Source: Methanomicrobiales archaeon (GTDB taxonomy: Archaea; Halobacteriota; Methanomicrobia; Methanomicrobiales; JACTUA01). From it: DNA of 64,000 nucleotides. The stretch covers positions 124,001 to 188,000 of the forward strand of contig JACTUA010000001.1 in assembly GCA_015660865.1 (NCBI GenBank), written 5' to 3'. Position numbers and translations under genes: made by a program. The notes beneath the pieces were generated by a model. It was given only the letters and a program-made list of their open reading frames with translations, made no database searches and was not told where the DNA came from. Shown here one piece after another: positions 25,221 through 35,800 of this stretch (within the stretch, counting starts at the first letter, position 1; the number at the start of each line of letters is the position of its first letter).

Positions 25221-27734
25221 ATGGTAACAACAATGTTTGAAGAGAAAAATAATCAGTTCTGGAATGAGCGGGAGATTAATTACAGTTTTTTTTCGGAACG
25301 TTGGAAAACAACAGGGAAGGCACTATTAAAACATAATCTCGAAAACCTTTCAATCGATGACCTAAAATATATTCATCGGGAACTGGGGTTGAGTAACCCC
25401 CCGATAGATGATAAACAGAATTATCTAAATAACATATTGATATCAGAAAAAGCATTCCAGCTATTTTTAGTATTTGAGTTTCAAAGAAAGTTCCAAAAAA
25501 GTATTCTGGATTATTCAACGAGACAAACAACTGGAACAGACATCACACACAAGCCGTTTATAAAATTATTTAAATTATTTATAGATCCAACTACTGATCA
25601 TCTTCTCAACATATTCGTTTATCATATTTGGAATGCTGCCTCTACAGGGACTGTATTCAATTCTACGACGCCATTTCCCGGTGATTTTATTGATCAATTT
25701 ACCCATTTTGTTCATATTTTTGCCAAGAGGTTGTCCACAAAAAATTGGTATTTCGGGAAGAGAAAAGTTCGATTTATTGGAGCAGCTGACTCGATTTTCA
25801 TTTTCGATAAACAAACCGGAGATAAATTACTTCAAACAACGTCCGGGCATAAAAGGGTGAAACCATCTAAATATATCCTCTTAAAATTTCTTCCAAGTTC
25901 AATAGAGATCCGCGAAGTAAGAGGAGCGAGTAAATTCATTGCTGAAAGTATAAAGAAAATACTTGAATCGCAGTATTCAATTGAGCTAATAGACCAAAAC
26001 CTCACCCCGATCCGAGGCAGCTTTGGTACCTTTTTAACAAGATTAAAGAATTCATCAGATAGCCATGATGAATTCAGAATTATATCGCTCAAAACAAAAC
26101 GGTCGAAGTTGGACAAGGGGGTTCCAATTGAAATTGATAATTTTAGTGAGGCTGTTGATATTTCCAAGGCAATTAGTGAACTAATCGAATACGATGTAAT
26201 TGTTTTAGAAAATCTTTCGGATATCGATACGTTTTCTGTAAGTTTCTCTCAAACAAGAGAAGTCGGAAAAAGAAAAACTGTCGTCGTAAAAGAAAACGAA
26301 GATGGAACTTTGATATTAAGTCTGAATAGTAAAGAATTGAAGGATGATGAACGTCGTGAATTTATTAGTCTATTTTCCCGAAGATTTGGAATTGGATTAA
26401 ATATTCCTCTTGATCCAACGGATTTAGCTGCAAATCAAAAATCCGTCTTCAAGAATTTACTTTCGGAACCAGGTGTGAATAATCCCTCACGATTCAAATT
26501 GGATGCGATTGAAAGACTTCATGATATTGGCGTTTTAAATAGACAGAAGCAATTCAAATTAAAATGTTCAAACCCCGATTGCAGGCATTTGATGAATTCC
26601 TCGGATGAAATCGATCTATGCCGTGATTGCGGGTCTCAAGCAATTAAAAAATTCGAATTCTATAAGTTAGAAGTCTCAGAAAGAGGAACTCGCAATTATA
26701 TCCGTGGGATTATCTCAAGGAGTCCTCGACTCAGAGAACGGACTTCACGGATACTCAAGATAAACAGGACTAAATTCGAATTTTATGAGGTTGAAATCGA
26801 AAACCAACCAATATTCATCTATTTAAACTTTAAACGGGTATCAAAAAATCTATTAGGTTATCTTGAAAGATCTGGCTTACCAATTCTTTTCATAAATATT
26901 GCCAAGGTCGTTAATACTTCTGATATAGAACAGCGACTTTTCGAGCAAATAGACTTAAGTGATATACTAATTGATGAAAATGCTGGCTTAAAAGAAATTG
27001 AGGATAAATTAACAAGACTTCGTTCATATTCTTTAGATCGTGAACTGAGAGCCGCCCGGAGTTCATACGATAATCTCAGACAAAAAATTAACCAACCCCA
27101 GGAGTACTCGCCACAGGAGTTTGAAACAGATGCTTTTAATATTCTTAAGAAGATTTTCCCAACCGCATACCGCGCCGGAGGTAAGTATGTTCCCGAAGGA
27201 TTTGTTGGGTTAGAATACCTAACAAATCGAAAACATAAACGGGTATTTGAATGGGACTGCAAGCTCGCAAGGGGAGGGAATTACCTACTTGATCAAAGTG
27301 AAATCGATAAAGCTTGGCGTTATATACGTGGTACTCTAAACTCCGACGATTTAAAACATTTCAACAAGAAACTTGATCATTATATAATCATATCAAATTC
27401 CGTTGATCCATCGATGTTTGAAAATTTCGCTAAAGCTCTAAATCGGAAGAAAACATGGATCGGCGATAGAAGTGTTGTTCTCCTATCCTCAAATTCTTTG
27501 ATGGAATTGCACAATCAGTATGCTCGATATCAAGATGAAATTCATCGGAGACCCAATACTTTTTACGAAAAATTTTTTAAATTACTCCTTCAGGTGGATC
27601 CAAGTAAAGGATACTGTAATATTCAAAGCGAACAAATTTCAGGCTTATTCCAGGAAATAATCGCAAGCCCACAAGAATTCAGCGAGCTGGATGGGGCAGG
27701 AGTAGAAGAACATTTGAGGAGAGATGAAGATTAA
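25221..27734 (+). CDS. Large AT-rich island protein with zinc ribbon and possible PD-(D/E)xK nuclease region
   Basis: I do not recognise this 837-residue protein. Codon use is strongly AT-rich, unlike all genes to its left, which suggests transfer. Residues 1-430 are helical/mixed with no known motif. A four-cysteine zinc ribbon lies near 448-470 (KCSNPDCRHL, then LCRDCGS). Residues about 630-700 resemble a restriction-endonuclease fold: a helix starting SPQEFETDAFNILKKIFP, then GFVGLEYLT, and VFEWDCKLARGG, where D-C-K may be the (D/E)xK of the active site. Two more strands follow (HYIIISNSVD and RSVVLLSSN). No helicase or methylase motif is visible. A role in defence is a guess from location, composition and this motif. 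Start ATG 25221; ATG 25233 is possible. Confidence 0.75.
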   Translation: MVTTMFEEKNNQFWNEREINYSFFSERWKTTGKALLKHNLENLSIDDLKYIHRELGLSNPPIDDKQNYLNNILISEKAFQLFLVFEFQRKFQKSILDYSTRQTTGTDITHKPFIKLFKLFIDPTTDHLLNIFVYHIWNAASTGTVFNSTTPFPGDFIDQFTHFVHIFAKRLSTKNWYFGKRKVRFIGAADSIFIFDKQTGDKLLQTTSGHKRVKPSKYILLKFLPSSIEIREVRGASKFIAESIKKILESQYSIELIDQNLTPIRGSFGTFLTRLKNSSDSHDEFRIISLKTKRSKLDKGVPIEIDNFSEAVDISKAISELIEYDVIVLENLSDIDTFSVSFSQTREVGKRKTVVVKENEDGTLILSLNSKELKDDERREFISLFSRRFGIGLNIPLDPTDLAANQKSVFKNLLSEPGVNNPSRFKLDAIERLHDIGVLNRQKQFKLKCSNPDCRHLMNSSDEIDLCRDCGSQAIKKFEFYKLEVSERGTRNYIRGIISRSPRLRERTSRILKINRTKFEFYEVEIENQPIFIYLNFKRVSKNLLGYLERSGLPILFINIAKVVNTSDIEQRLFEQIDLSDILIDENAGLKEIEDKLTRLRSYSLDRELRAARSSYDNLRQKINQPQEYSPQEFETDAFNILKKIFPTAYRAGGKYVPEGFVGLEYLTNRKHKRVFEWDCKLARGGNYLLDQSEIDKAWRYIRGTLNSDDLKHFNKKLDHYIIISNSVDPSMFENFAKALNRKKTWIGDRSVVLLSSNSLMELHNQYARYQDEIHRRPNTFYEKFFKLLLQVDPSKGYCNIQSEQISGLFQEIIASPQEFSELDGAGVEEHLRRDED

Positions 27735-27787
27735 CCAGCAAAAATATTAATCTCACTCGCTATAAGCATCCAGATTGGAGAGTAACA

Positions 27788-27994
27788 ATGGCATGGGAAA
27801 CTATGTCTGATACCTCATATAAATGCCCGAAATGTGGTGAAGAATTGAGAATACGTTTTCGGATGGATGATTGGAGTCGACGAGAATATATCAAAATTAA
27901 AGATGAGATTGACATCGAAAAATCCATATGTGAACCATCCAAGGTTTGTTCTAAGTGTGGAATAACTATGGAATTTCTTCGATATAACGAATAA
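27788..27994 (+). CDS. Small zinc-ribbon protein of the island
   Basis: This 68-residue protein has two CxxCG knuckles, YKCPKCGEELRIRF (N-terminal) and VCSKCGITMEFLRYNE (C-terminal), which form one zinc ribbon. A charged linker lies between them. It starts at ATG 27788 with GGAGAG seven bases upstream, 53 nt after the large island gene, and shares its AT-rich codon use. The two are probably one transcription unit. Function unknown. Confidence 0.72.
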   Translation: MAWETMSDTSYKCPKCGEELRIRFRMDDWSRREYIKIKDEIDIEKSICEPSKVCSKCGITMEFLRYNE

Positions 27995-28021
27995 AATTCG
28001 AACTTTCATACGCCATCTCAG

Positions 28022-28111
28022 TTATTTATTTAACATATATTGGATCACATACATCACCGAGAGCCCAAGGAGGATGTTTACCCCCATCAGCTCGATTGCG
28101 GTGAACCCCAT
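28022..28111 (-). CDS. Possible 29-residue membrane peptide after the Rieske gene
   Basis: On the minus strand, ATG 28111 opens MGFTAIELMGVNILLGLSVM followed by YVIQYMLNK and TAA at 28022. The peptide is one hydrophobic helix with a short basic end. It lies 9 nt after the stop of the Rieske gene on the same strand, so it could be translated from the same message. Small single-helix peptides are common partners of membrane proteins, but no family is recognised and chance is possible. It sits at the boundary of the AT-rich island. Confidence 0.35.
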   Translation of the reverse strand: MGFTAIELMGVNILLGLSVMYVIQYMLNK

Positions 28112-28120
28112 CAGGAGACC

Positions 28121-28426
28121 TTACATCTCCACCCAGATCCCGTCCCCCTCAACCTGGACAGGGAATGAGGGTTCCGGCTCCCCCGCAGGGCCCCTTACAA
28201 TGACACCGGTCTTTACATTAAACCGCGAGCCATGGCAGGGGCAGGTGACGACATCCCCCTCGATCCTCCCCTTGGAGAGGCTGCATCCCCTGTGGGTGCA
28301 TTTGTCGCCGATTGCATAGAATTTCCCGTCGATGTTTGAGACGAGGACCCCCTTGTCCCCTGCCTTGAACCCCTTCATCGCACCCGGGGCAACGTCCTTC
28401 ACAAGGCCGACCTGAACTTTTGCCAA
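28121..28426 (-). CDS. Rieske [2Fe-2S] ferredoxin-like protein
   Basis: The protein (about 101 residues from TTG 28426) has the full Rieske motif: CTHRGCSLSKG, 15 residues, then CPCHGSRFN, giving C-x-H and C-x2-H ligands, followed by GPAGEPEPSFPV. The compact form equals soluble Rieske ferredoxins of dioxygenase or nitrite-reductase systems. I prefer TTG 28426 (LAKVQVGLVKDVAPGAMKGF) because AGGTCA lies shortly upstream and a TATA-like ATCTTTATCC at about 28467-28476 would start transcription downstream of the ATG at 28510. The longer form adds 28 unconserved residues. It diverges from the extradiol dioxygenase-like gene; a joint pathway is possible but unproven. Confidence 0.87.
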   Translation of the reverse strand: MAKVQVGLVKDVAPGAMKGFKAGDKGVLVSNIDGKFYAIGDKCTHRGCSLSKGRIEGDVVTCPCHGSRFNVKTGVIVRGPAGEPEPSFPVQVEGDGIWVEM

Positions 28427-28647
28427 ATCCGAATGACCTGAATTCCTGCTTTGCTTCCTATTCAGGGATAAAGATTTCTCCGGGTTCCAGATTTTTGAAA
28501 CGCCGGACAAAACCGGTCGGTCCCTGCGCAGGGCCTACGGTGCGAAAGGGCGGTTCTGCCTCCACGATCGCCATGGTAACCTGAAGGTGACCAGCCCGCG
28601 AAAAAGCTGAAATAGATATCACCCCATCTCATTCTGGTGTACCTGGG

Positions 28648-29472
28648 ATGGAAGCCACTGAAGATCCCGCGGATACCGGAAAGATGCCGGTCCTCTTCAT
28701 CGGGCACGGCTCCCCCATGAACATGGTCCTCTCGAACCGGTTCACGATGAGTCTTGCAGACCTGGAACCTGCCCTTCCGAGGCCGAATGCCATCATGGTC
28801 ATATCGGCACACTGGCTGACCCATGGCACCTTCGTCACCTGCGCTGAACAACCCCGCATGATCTATGATTTCTATGGGTTTCCCAGGGACCTCTACAAGG
28901 TGAAGTACGAATGCACGGGTGCGCCCGGGTATGCGAATCGTACCGTCGAGGTTGGAAACGGCGGCGGCGCCATCAGGTGTAACAATACACGGGGGCTGGA
29001 CCATGCTTCATATTCCATTCTCCGGCATATGTTCCCTGCAGCCGATATTCCCGTCTTCGAGATGAGCCTGGACTACTCGTTCAATGACTGGCACCCGAAG
29101 GCGGTCCAGTACCACTACGGACTCGGCAAGAGGCTCGGATCCCTCAGGCGGAATGGTGTCCTCATCATCGGCAGCGGAAACATGGTCCATAACCTCGATC
29201 TCATCGATTTCTCGGATATGGACGCGGAACCGTATGAATGGGCGGTCGAGATGGATGCGAAGATGCGATTGCACCTGATTGCCGGAGAACACAAGCAACT
29301 CATCGATTACCTGTCCATGGGAGACGGATCTTCCCTCGCGATCCCGACCCTCGATCACTACCTGCCGATGATCTACGCCCTTGCGCTCCAGGTGAAGGGG
29401 GAGGGAATACGGTTCATCCACGAGGGGTTCCAGAACGGCTCCATCTCGATGAGGTCATTCCGGATAGGATGA
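28648..29472 (+). CDS. Class III extradiol dioxygenase-like protein (DODA/YgiD type, LigB fold)
   Basis: This 274-residue protein carries the LigB-fold metal and active-site segments: VLFIGHGSPMN (His), VISAHWLTHG (His), GLDHASYSILRHMFP, and IIGSGNMVHNLD (His). Relatives are the 4,5-DOPA extradiol dioxygenases, a group that includes YgiD; in archaea the substrate is unknown. A natural O2-using role in a strict anaerobe would be odd, so the fold may serve another reaction. ATG 28648 is used; ATG 28684 (MPVLFIGHG) would begin nearer the conserved part. Confidence 0.9.
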   Translation: MEATEDPADTGKMPVLFIGHGSPMNMVLSNRFTMSLADLEPALPRPNAIMVISAHWLTHGTFVTCAEQPRMIYDFYGFPRDLYKVKYECTGAPGYANRTVEVGNGGGAIRCNNTRGLDHASYSILRHMFPAADIPVFEMSLDYSFNDWHPKAVQYHYGLGKRLGSLRRNGVLIIGSGNMVHNLDLIDFSDMDAEPYEWAVEMDAKMRLHLIAGEHKQLIDYLSMGDGSSLAIPTLDHYLPMIYALALQVKGEGIRFIHEGFQNGSISMRSFRIG

Positions 29473-29733
29473 CCCGCGGGATCTCTCCCGGCACAGGCAT
29501 GCTCGCGGGCACTCTCCCGCTGGATGATGCCCGTCAGGAATAACGAATGAAGGGAAATACCCTGCCGATCCTTCCCGGAAGAGGCAGAAACCCCTGGTTC
29601 CGGGAAATGGCCCCACGACTGACCTCGCGGGCCGTTCATGCCCGATACCGGGCCCCTTTCTCACATACTACCGGAATACGGGGTGATCCGTGTGAGAAAA
29701 AGGTGCCAGTAAAGATTTAAACCAATTTTTCCG
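29473..29733. other. Gap before the giant TPR gene
   Basis: About 260 bases hold no supported gene. A short inverted pair (gggcc about 29630, ggccc about 29655) could form a weak hairpin after the dioxygenase gene. TATA-like TTTAAA lies near 29717. Confidence 0.4.
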
Positions 29734-29801
29734 ATATATATAAAGAGACATTTTGCCCGGGCCGATACAGATAGGGAACCCGATTCAGCTGGAGTGAGGG
29801 A
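29734..29801 (+). promoter_or_regulatory. Promoter and ribosome site of the giant TPR gene
   Basis: ATATATATAAAG (29734-29745) is a strong TATA box about 60 nt before the ATG. A start near 29770 would leave a leader of about 30 nt that holds GGAGTGAGG (29791-29799) right before ATG 29802. Both signals are as good as in any highly used gene of the window, so the giant ORF is probably expressed. Confidence 0.65.
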
Positions 29802-32800
29802 ATGGAAGGGCCGCGCGAGAGGAAGATAGGCGGGAAGACAGCCGAGGAATGGCGCGATCTGGGATACCATGAGAAGGATCCCGAGAAGAGGGTGAGGTAC
29901 TACTCCTTCGCCCTCCAGATCGACCCGCGAAACCTCCATGCATGGTACCAGCAGGGCCTCGCCCTCCAGCGGCTGGGGAGGCTGAAGGAGGCCGCCGCCT
30001 CCTTCGGGAAGGTCCTCGAGATGGACGAGAAGCACACGGGCGCCTGGTTCTCCCTCGGGCAGGTCCAGAAGGACCAGAAGAAGTTCGAGGAGGCGGTCGG
30101 GACATTCGACCACCTCCTCGGTATCGATCCAGGGCACTCCGATGCCCTGTACTCGAAGGGCCTCGCCCTCCTCTCGCTCAAGCGACCCGACTCTGCCCTC
30201 GAGACATTCGACCGTCTCCTCGGTATCGATCCCGGACATGCCAATGCATGGTACGCGAGAAGCATCGCCCTCATCGACCTCGACAGGCCCGCTGACGCCC
30301 TCGAAGCTCTGGACCATGCCCTCGAGTTCGAGCCCCGCCATTCCGGCGCATGGCATGCAAAGGGCCTCGCCCTTATCGACCTCGACAGGCCCGCTGACGC
30401 CCTCGAAGCTCTGGACCATGCCCTCGAGTTCGAGCCCCGCCATTCCGGCGCATGGCACGCAAAAGGCCTCGCACTCATGGAGATGAAGCGCTATGCCCCG
30501 GCCCTCGGTGCATTCGACCATGCCATCGAGATCGACCCCCGGAACGCGGCTGCCTTCTACTCACGGGGCCTCGTCCTCATGGAGATGAAGCGTTATCCCC
30601 TGGCCCTCGAGGCTTTTGACCAGGCCCTCGGGATCGACCCGCTCCATGCCGGCGCCTGGCACTCGAAGGGCCTCGCCCTCATCGACCTCGAGCGGTTCGG
30701 CGATGCCCTCGAGGCCCTGGACCGGACCCTCGAGATCGACCCGCGGCAGGCAGGCGCCTGGTACTCGAAGGGGCTCGCCCTCATGGAGCTCGAGAGGTTC
30801 GCAGAGACCGTAAAAGCCCTTGACAGCGCCCTGGAGCTCGAACCTGACCATGCCCGGGCCTGGTACACCCGGGGGCTGGCCCTCGCCGAGATCGGCAAGA
30901 ACGAGGAGGCGGTGGCGTCCCTCTCAAAGGTCCTCGCCGTGGAGGCGGAGGACCCCAACACCCTGGGCATCAAGGGGCTCGCCCTCAAGGCCATGGGGAG
31001 GTACGGGGAGGCGGTGGAGATGCTCGACCGGTCCCTCGAAGGCGATCCCCAGAACGCCAACGGGTGGTATAACCGCGGCCTCTGCCTGAGGGAGCTCGGC
31101 CGGTACAGGGATGCGGTCGAGTCCTTCGACCGGACCCTCGCCATCGAGAAGAACCTGGGCGTGATCTGGTACAACCGCGGGCTCGCACTGATCGAACTCC
31201 AGGATTTCGCGCCCGCCGTCGAGTCCTTTGACCGGAGCCTCGCCCTGGAGGGGGAACACTTCGGATCCTGGTACCGGCGGGGGCTCGCACTCGTCGGCCT
31301 GGACCGGTTCAAGGAGGCGGTGGAGTCCTTTGACCACGCCGTCGCCCTCGAACCGGGGCTCTCCATGGCCTGGTTCCACCGGGGCCTCTCCCTCGCCGAG
31401 ATCGGGCGGACCCAGGATGCCATCAAGGACCTGGACCATACGCTGTCCATCGACCCGAGCCATGCCCGGGCATGGTTCCAGAAGGGCACCCTCCTCCACC
31501 ACCAGGGGAGGAGGGAGGAGGCGCTGGCCTGCCTCGAGAAGTCGACCCGGTTCGATGCTGCAAGCCGCGACGCCTGGTTCGGAAAAGGGCTCCTCCTCCT
31601 GGAACTCGAACGGTTCGGGGAGGCGGAGAAGGCCCTCCAGCGCGCCCTGGAGCTGGACCCGCTCTTCGGTGAAGCATGGTACCGGCGGGGGGTTGCCCTG
31701 GTCAGGCTGGACCGGCTTGACGATGCGGTGACTGCCCTCGGGGAGAGCACCCGGATCACCCCGGAACGGGCGGAAGCCTGGTTCGACCGGGGCAGTGCCC
31801 TCCTCACCCTCGGCAGGAACAGGGAAGCGGCGGAGGCCCTCGGCCATGCCGCGGAACGGGATCCGAAGAACGCGCTCGGGCACTACCGGCTCGGCCTCGC
31901 GTTTGCCGGGCTCGGGCGGAACGAGGAGGCCGAGAAGGCATTCGGGCGGGCCACCGAGCTGGATCCATCCTTTGCCGAGGCCTGGTCCCGGAGGGGACGG
32001 GCGCTCGCAGACCTCGGGAGGTTTGAGGATGCAGCGACCACCCTCTCCCGTTCCCTGGACCTGAACCCGAGGGACGGACTGGCATGGTTCTCCCTCGCCC
32101 GCGTCCAGGAGGGGCTGGGGAGACGGGAGCTCGCCGTCCAGTCCCTCGAAAAGGGGATAGGGATCGATCCATCGCAGCCATCCTCCTGGTACCAGAAAGG
32201 CCTCCTCCTCTATGACCTGGGGCGGTTCGAGGAGGCGAAGCGATCCCTCGACCAGGCCCTCCAGCTCGAACCCGGCCGTGCTGAGTACTGGTTCTGCCAT
32301 GGCATCACCCTCCTTGCACTCGGGATGCCGAAGGAGGCAGCGGTCTCCATCCAGCGGGCCCTGGAGATCGACCCCTCGAACCCGGAGGGATGGCTCCAGC
32401 TCGCGAGGGCCAGAGAAGAGGACGGCGATCCCGCCGGTGCCGTGGACGCGCTCAAAAGTTCTACCGCCCGGAAGGCCGATACCCCCGGGGCATGGCTCAG
32501 GCTCGGGGAGCTGGAGCTCGGGCTCGGGAGGGCCGGGGACGCCCTTGCCTCGGGAGACCAGGCTGTGGCACGGGATCCCTCGCTCGTGGCGGGCTGGCTG
32601 CTCCGGGGACGCGCGCTCGCCGCCCTCCGGAAGCCCGGAGAGGCTCACGAATCCCTCGAACGCTCCCTCGCCCTCGAGCCCCGCCAGGGAGAGGCATGGT
32701 TCGAGGACGGCCTTGCCCTGGAGGAGCTCGGGAAACACAGGGAGGCGGTGGCTGCCTTTGAACGCGCCATCGGCATCAACCCGAAGGGGATCGGGGCCTG

Positions 32801-35800
32801 GTACGGGAAGGGCCGGTCCCTCCAGGCCCTGGGGAGGAGCAGGGAGTCCCTCCAGGCTCTCGAGAAGGGCCTTGCCATCGAGCCAAGGGGCCCGGAGGAC
32901 TGGTTCAGCAGGGGCCTGATCCTCGAGGACCTGGGGAGGTACCAGGATGAGATCCCGTCCCTGGAGAAGGCGCTGCGGTCGAACCCGAACCATGCGCAGG
33001 CCTGGTTCCACCGCGGGGTCGCCCTCTCCGCCCTGGGAAGGACGGAAGAAGCGGCAGAGGCGTTCCGCGAGACGCTCAGGATCGACCCGGAGGACGTGAG
33101 GGCCAGCTTCCAGCTCGGGTCCCTTGAGAAGGACCTGGGCCACTACGACAAGGCGGTGGAGGCCCTCGAACGGGCGACCCGGATGGCCCCCGCCGATGCA
33201 AAGGCCCACTACATCGCTGGCCTCGCCCAGAACGGGCAGGGGAACTACGAGGAGGCGGCCCGCGCCTTCCGGCGGTCCCTGGAGATCCAGCTCGACGACG
33301 CCCGGGTCTGGTACACCCTCGGGTGGACCCTCGTCAAGCTCGGGAGGTTCGACGAAGGGAGTGAGGCCTTCGAGCGGGCCACCACCCTCGACCCCGGGAA
33401 CTTCCAGGCATGGTACAACCGTGCGTCCTGCGAGAAGGAGCTCGGCCGGCATAACCAGGCGATCGCCTCCATAGAAAAGGCCCTCCAGATCGATCCACGC
33501 CACGATGGCGCATGGTTCCTGAAGGGGTTCTCCCAGAAGGAGCTCGGCCGATACGAAGATGCCGTGGCATCCTTCGAGCGCGCCGCCGGGATCAACGAGA
33601 TGAACGGCGTCGGGTGGTTCATGCTCGGGTGGACCCTCTCGAAGCTCGGGAGTTATGACCGTGCGGTCGAGGCCTTTGACCGGGCGATCCGCATCCACCC
33701 CGATGATGCAGGCGCCTACTATAACCGGGCCCTCGCCCTCGGGGCCCTCGGGAAGGAGAGGGAGGCCATGGAGGCCCTCGACGCGTCCCTGGAGAGAGAC
33801 CCGTCGTACGCGCCCGCCTGGTTCCAGCTGGGGGCGGCCCTCGCGGCCCAGGGGCTGCACGAGAGGGCGGTGGAGGCCTTCGGGACGGGGCTCGGCCTCG
33901 ATCCCGGAAACTCCCCCATCTGGTTCCGGGAGGGCCAGTCCCTCCTCGCCCTCGAGAAGGAGGAGCAGGCGGTCATCGCCTTCGAGAGGGCCATCGAGGT
34001 CAGCCCGGAGGATACCGAGAGCAGGTGCTACCTCGGCTTCGCCCTTGCGGCGGTAGGCAGGATGGAGGAGGCGGTCACAGCCTTCGACCGGGTGCTCGAG
34101 GCCGATCCGTCGCGCTTCCAGGCATGGTACCACCGCGGGCTCGCCCTCATGGAGCTCGGGCGGCACGAGGAGGCCCTCGGTTCCTTCACCCATGCCCTCG
34201 GGAAGAGACCCGAGGACCCCGGGTCCTGGTACCAGAAGGGGCTGGCCCTCGCGGCGCTCTCCCGGCACGGGGAGGCGATCGATTCCTTCAGGAAGGCCCT
34301 TGACCTCTCCCCCGATGATGCGAGCTCCTGGTACTACTCGGGCATCTCTCTCCTTGAGAAGGGGCAGGATGCAGAGGCCCTGGAGGCCTTCGATGTCTCC
34401 CTCTCCCTCGATCCTGGCGACATGCACGCCAGGTACAACCGCGGGATCTGCCTCTCCCGCCTGGGGAGAAACGAGGAGGCAGCCCGGGCATTCGAGGAGG
34501 TAACGAAGATCGACCCCCACCACCCCCATGCATGGTACCTGAAGGGCCTTGCCCTCAGGGACCTCGGGAGGCCGGAGAAGGCCCTCGTCTCCTTTGACCG
34601 GGCCCTGGAGATCGACCCCCAGTGCGCCCCCTGCTCCTATGCACGGGGCCTCATCCTCGAGGCCCAGCACCGGTTCAGCGAGGCTCTTTCGGCATATGAC
34701 CGGACCCTCGAGTCCAGTCCCGACGATGCAGAGGCCCATTTCCACCGTGGACTCACCCTCATCTCTCTCGAGCGGCCGGCCGAGGGGCTCCTCGCGTTCG
34801 AGAGGGCCACCGAGCTCGCCCCCCGGAACTTCGCGGCCTGGATCCAGCGGGGCCTCGCCCTTGCCCGGTCCGACCGTTTCGGGGAGGCGGCCGATGCCTT
34901 TGAGACGGCGACCCGGATCAACCCGGACGACAAGGCGGCCTGGTACGAGAAGGGCCTCGCCTATTCATCTCTCGGAGATCACCATGAGGCCCTGGCAGCG
35001 CTCGACCGCGCCCTGGAGCTGGACCCCGAGAATGCGGATGCATGGTTCCGGAGGGCGCTCTCCCTCTCGGCCCTCGGGGATCATGCGGGAGCCATCGGTG
35101 CCCTGGACCGGACCCTTGCCCTCAACCCCGGAGACGGGGAGGCCTGGCACCGAAAAGGGCTCGCCCTGCGGACACTCGGGAGAGAGGAGGACGCCCTCGA
35201 GGCCATCTCCCATTCTGTGGAGATGGACCCCGAGAACCAGGAGGCATGGTTCCACCTGGGGGAGGTGCAGAGGGACCTCGGGAGGGACGGGGAGGCAGTG
35301 GAGTCCTTCGGGACGGTCGTCTCGCTGAATCCGGAGCACCGGGATGCCTGGTTCATGACGGGACTCGTCCGGGAGGTCACCGGGGATATTGAGGGTGCCC
35401 TCTCTGCATTCACCCGCTGCGTGGACCTGGATGGCCGTCACGCGGACAGTCACTACCACCGGGGCCTCATCCTCGTTGCCCTCAAGAGACCCGAGGCCGC
35501 CATCGATGCCTTCGATGCCGTGCTCGATATCGACCCGTCCCGGAAGGATGCATGGTTCCAGGAGGGCCTGATCCTCGAACAGTTCGGGGAGTACGAGGAG
35601 GCACTCTCTGCCCTCGATACCTCCCTCACGCTCGATCCGCACCAGCCCGAGGCATGGTTCCACATCGCACGGTGCCATGCAGGCATGGGGAAGCCGCGGG
35701 AGGCCATCGAGGCCTCCGACCAGGCCACAATGCTCGATCCCCGACATGCAGGGGCCCTGACCCAGAGAGGCCTCTCCGAGGAGGTACTCGGGGAATGGGA

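Noticed and set aside
25019-27994. Integrated element with att sites at tRNA-Phe
   Set aside because: I searched by eye for a copy of the tRNA 3' end around 27.9-28.1 kb and found none, and there is no integrase. The composition change is real but integration at the tRNA is not shown.
30924-34745. Open frame of 1,273 codons on the minus strand inside the TPR gene
   Set aside because: It is a shadow of the 34-codon repeat and GC-rich third positions. It lacks any family pattern, and its own repeats mirror the TPR units.
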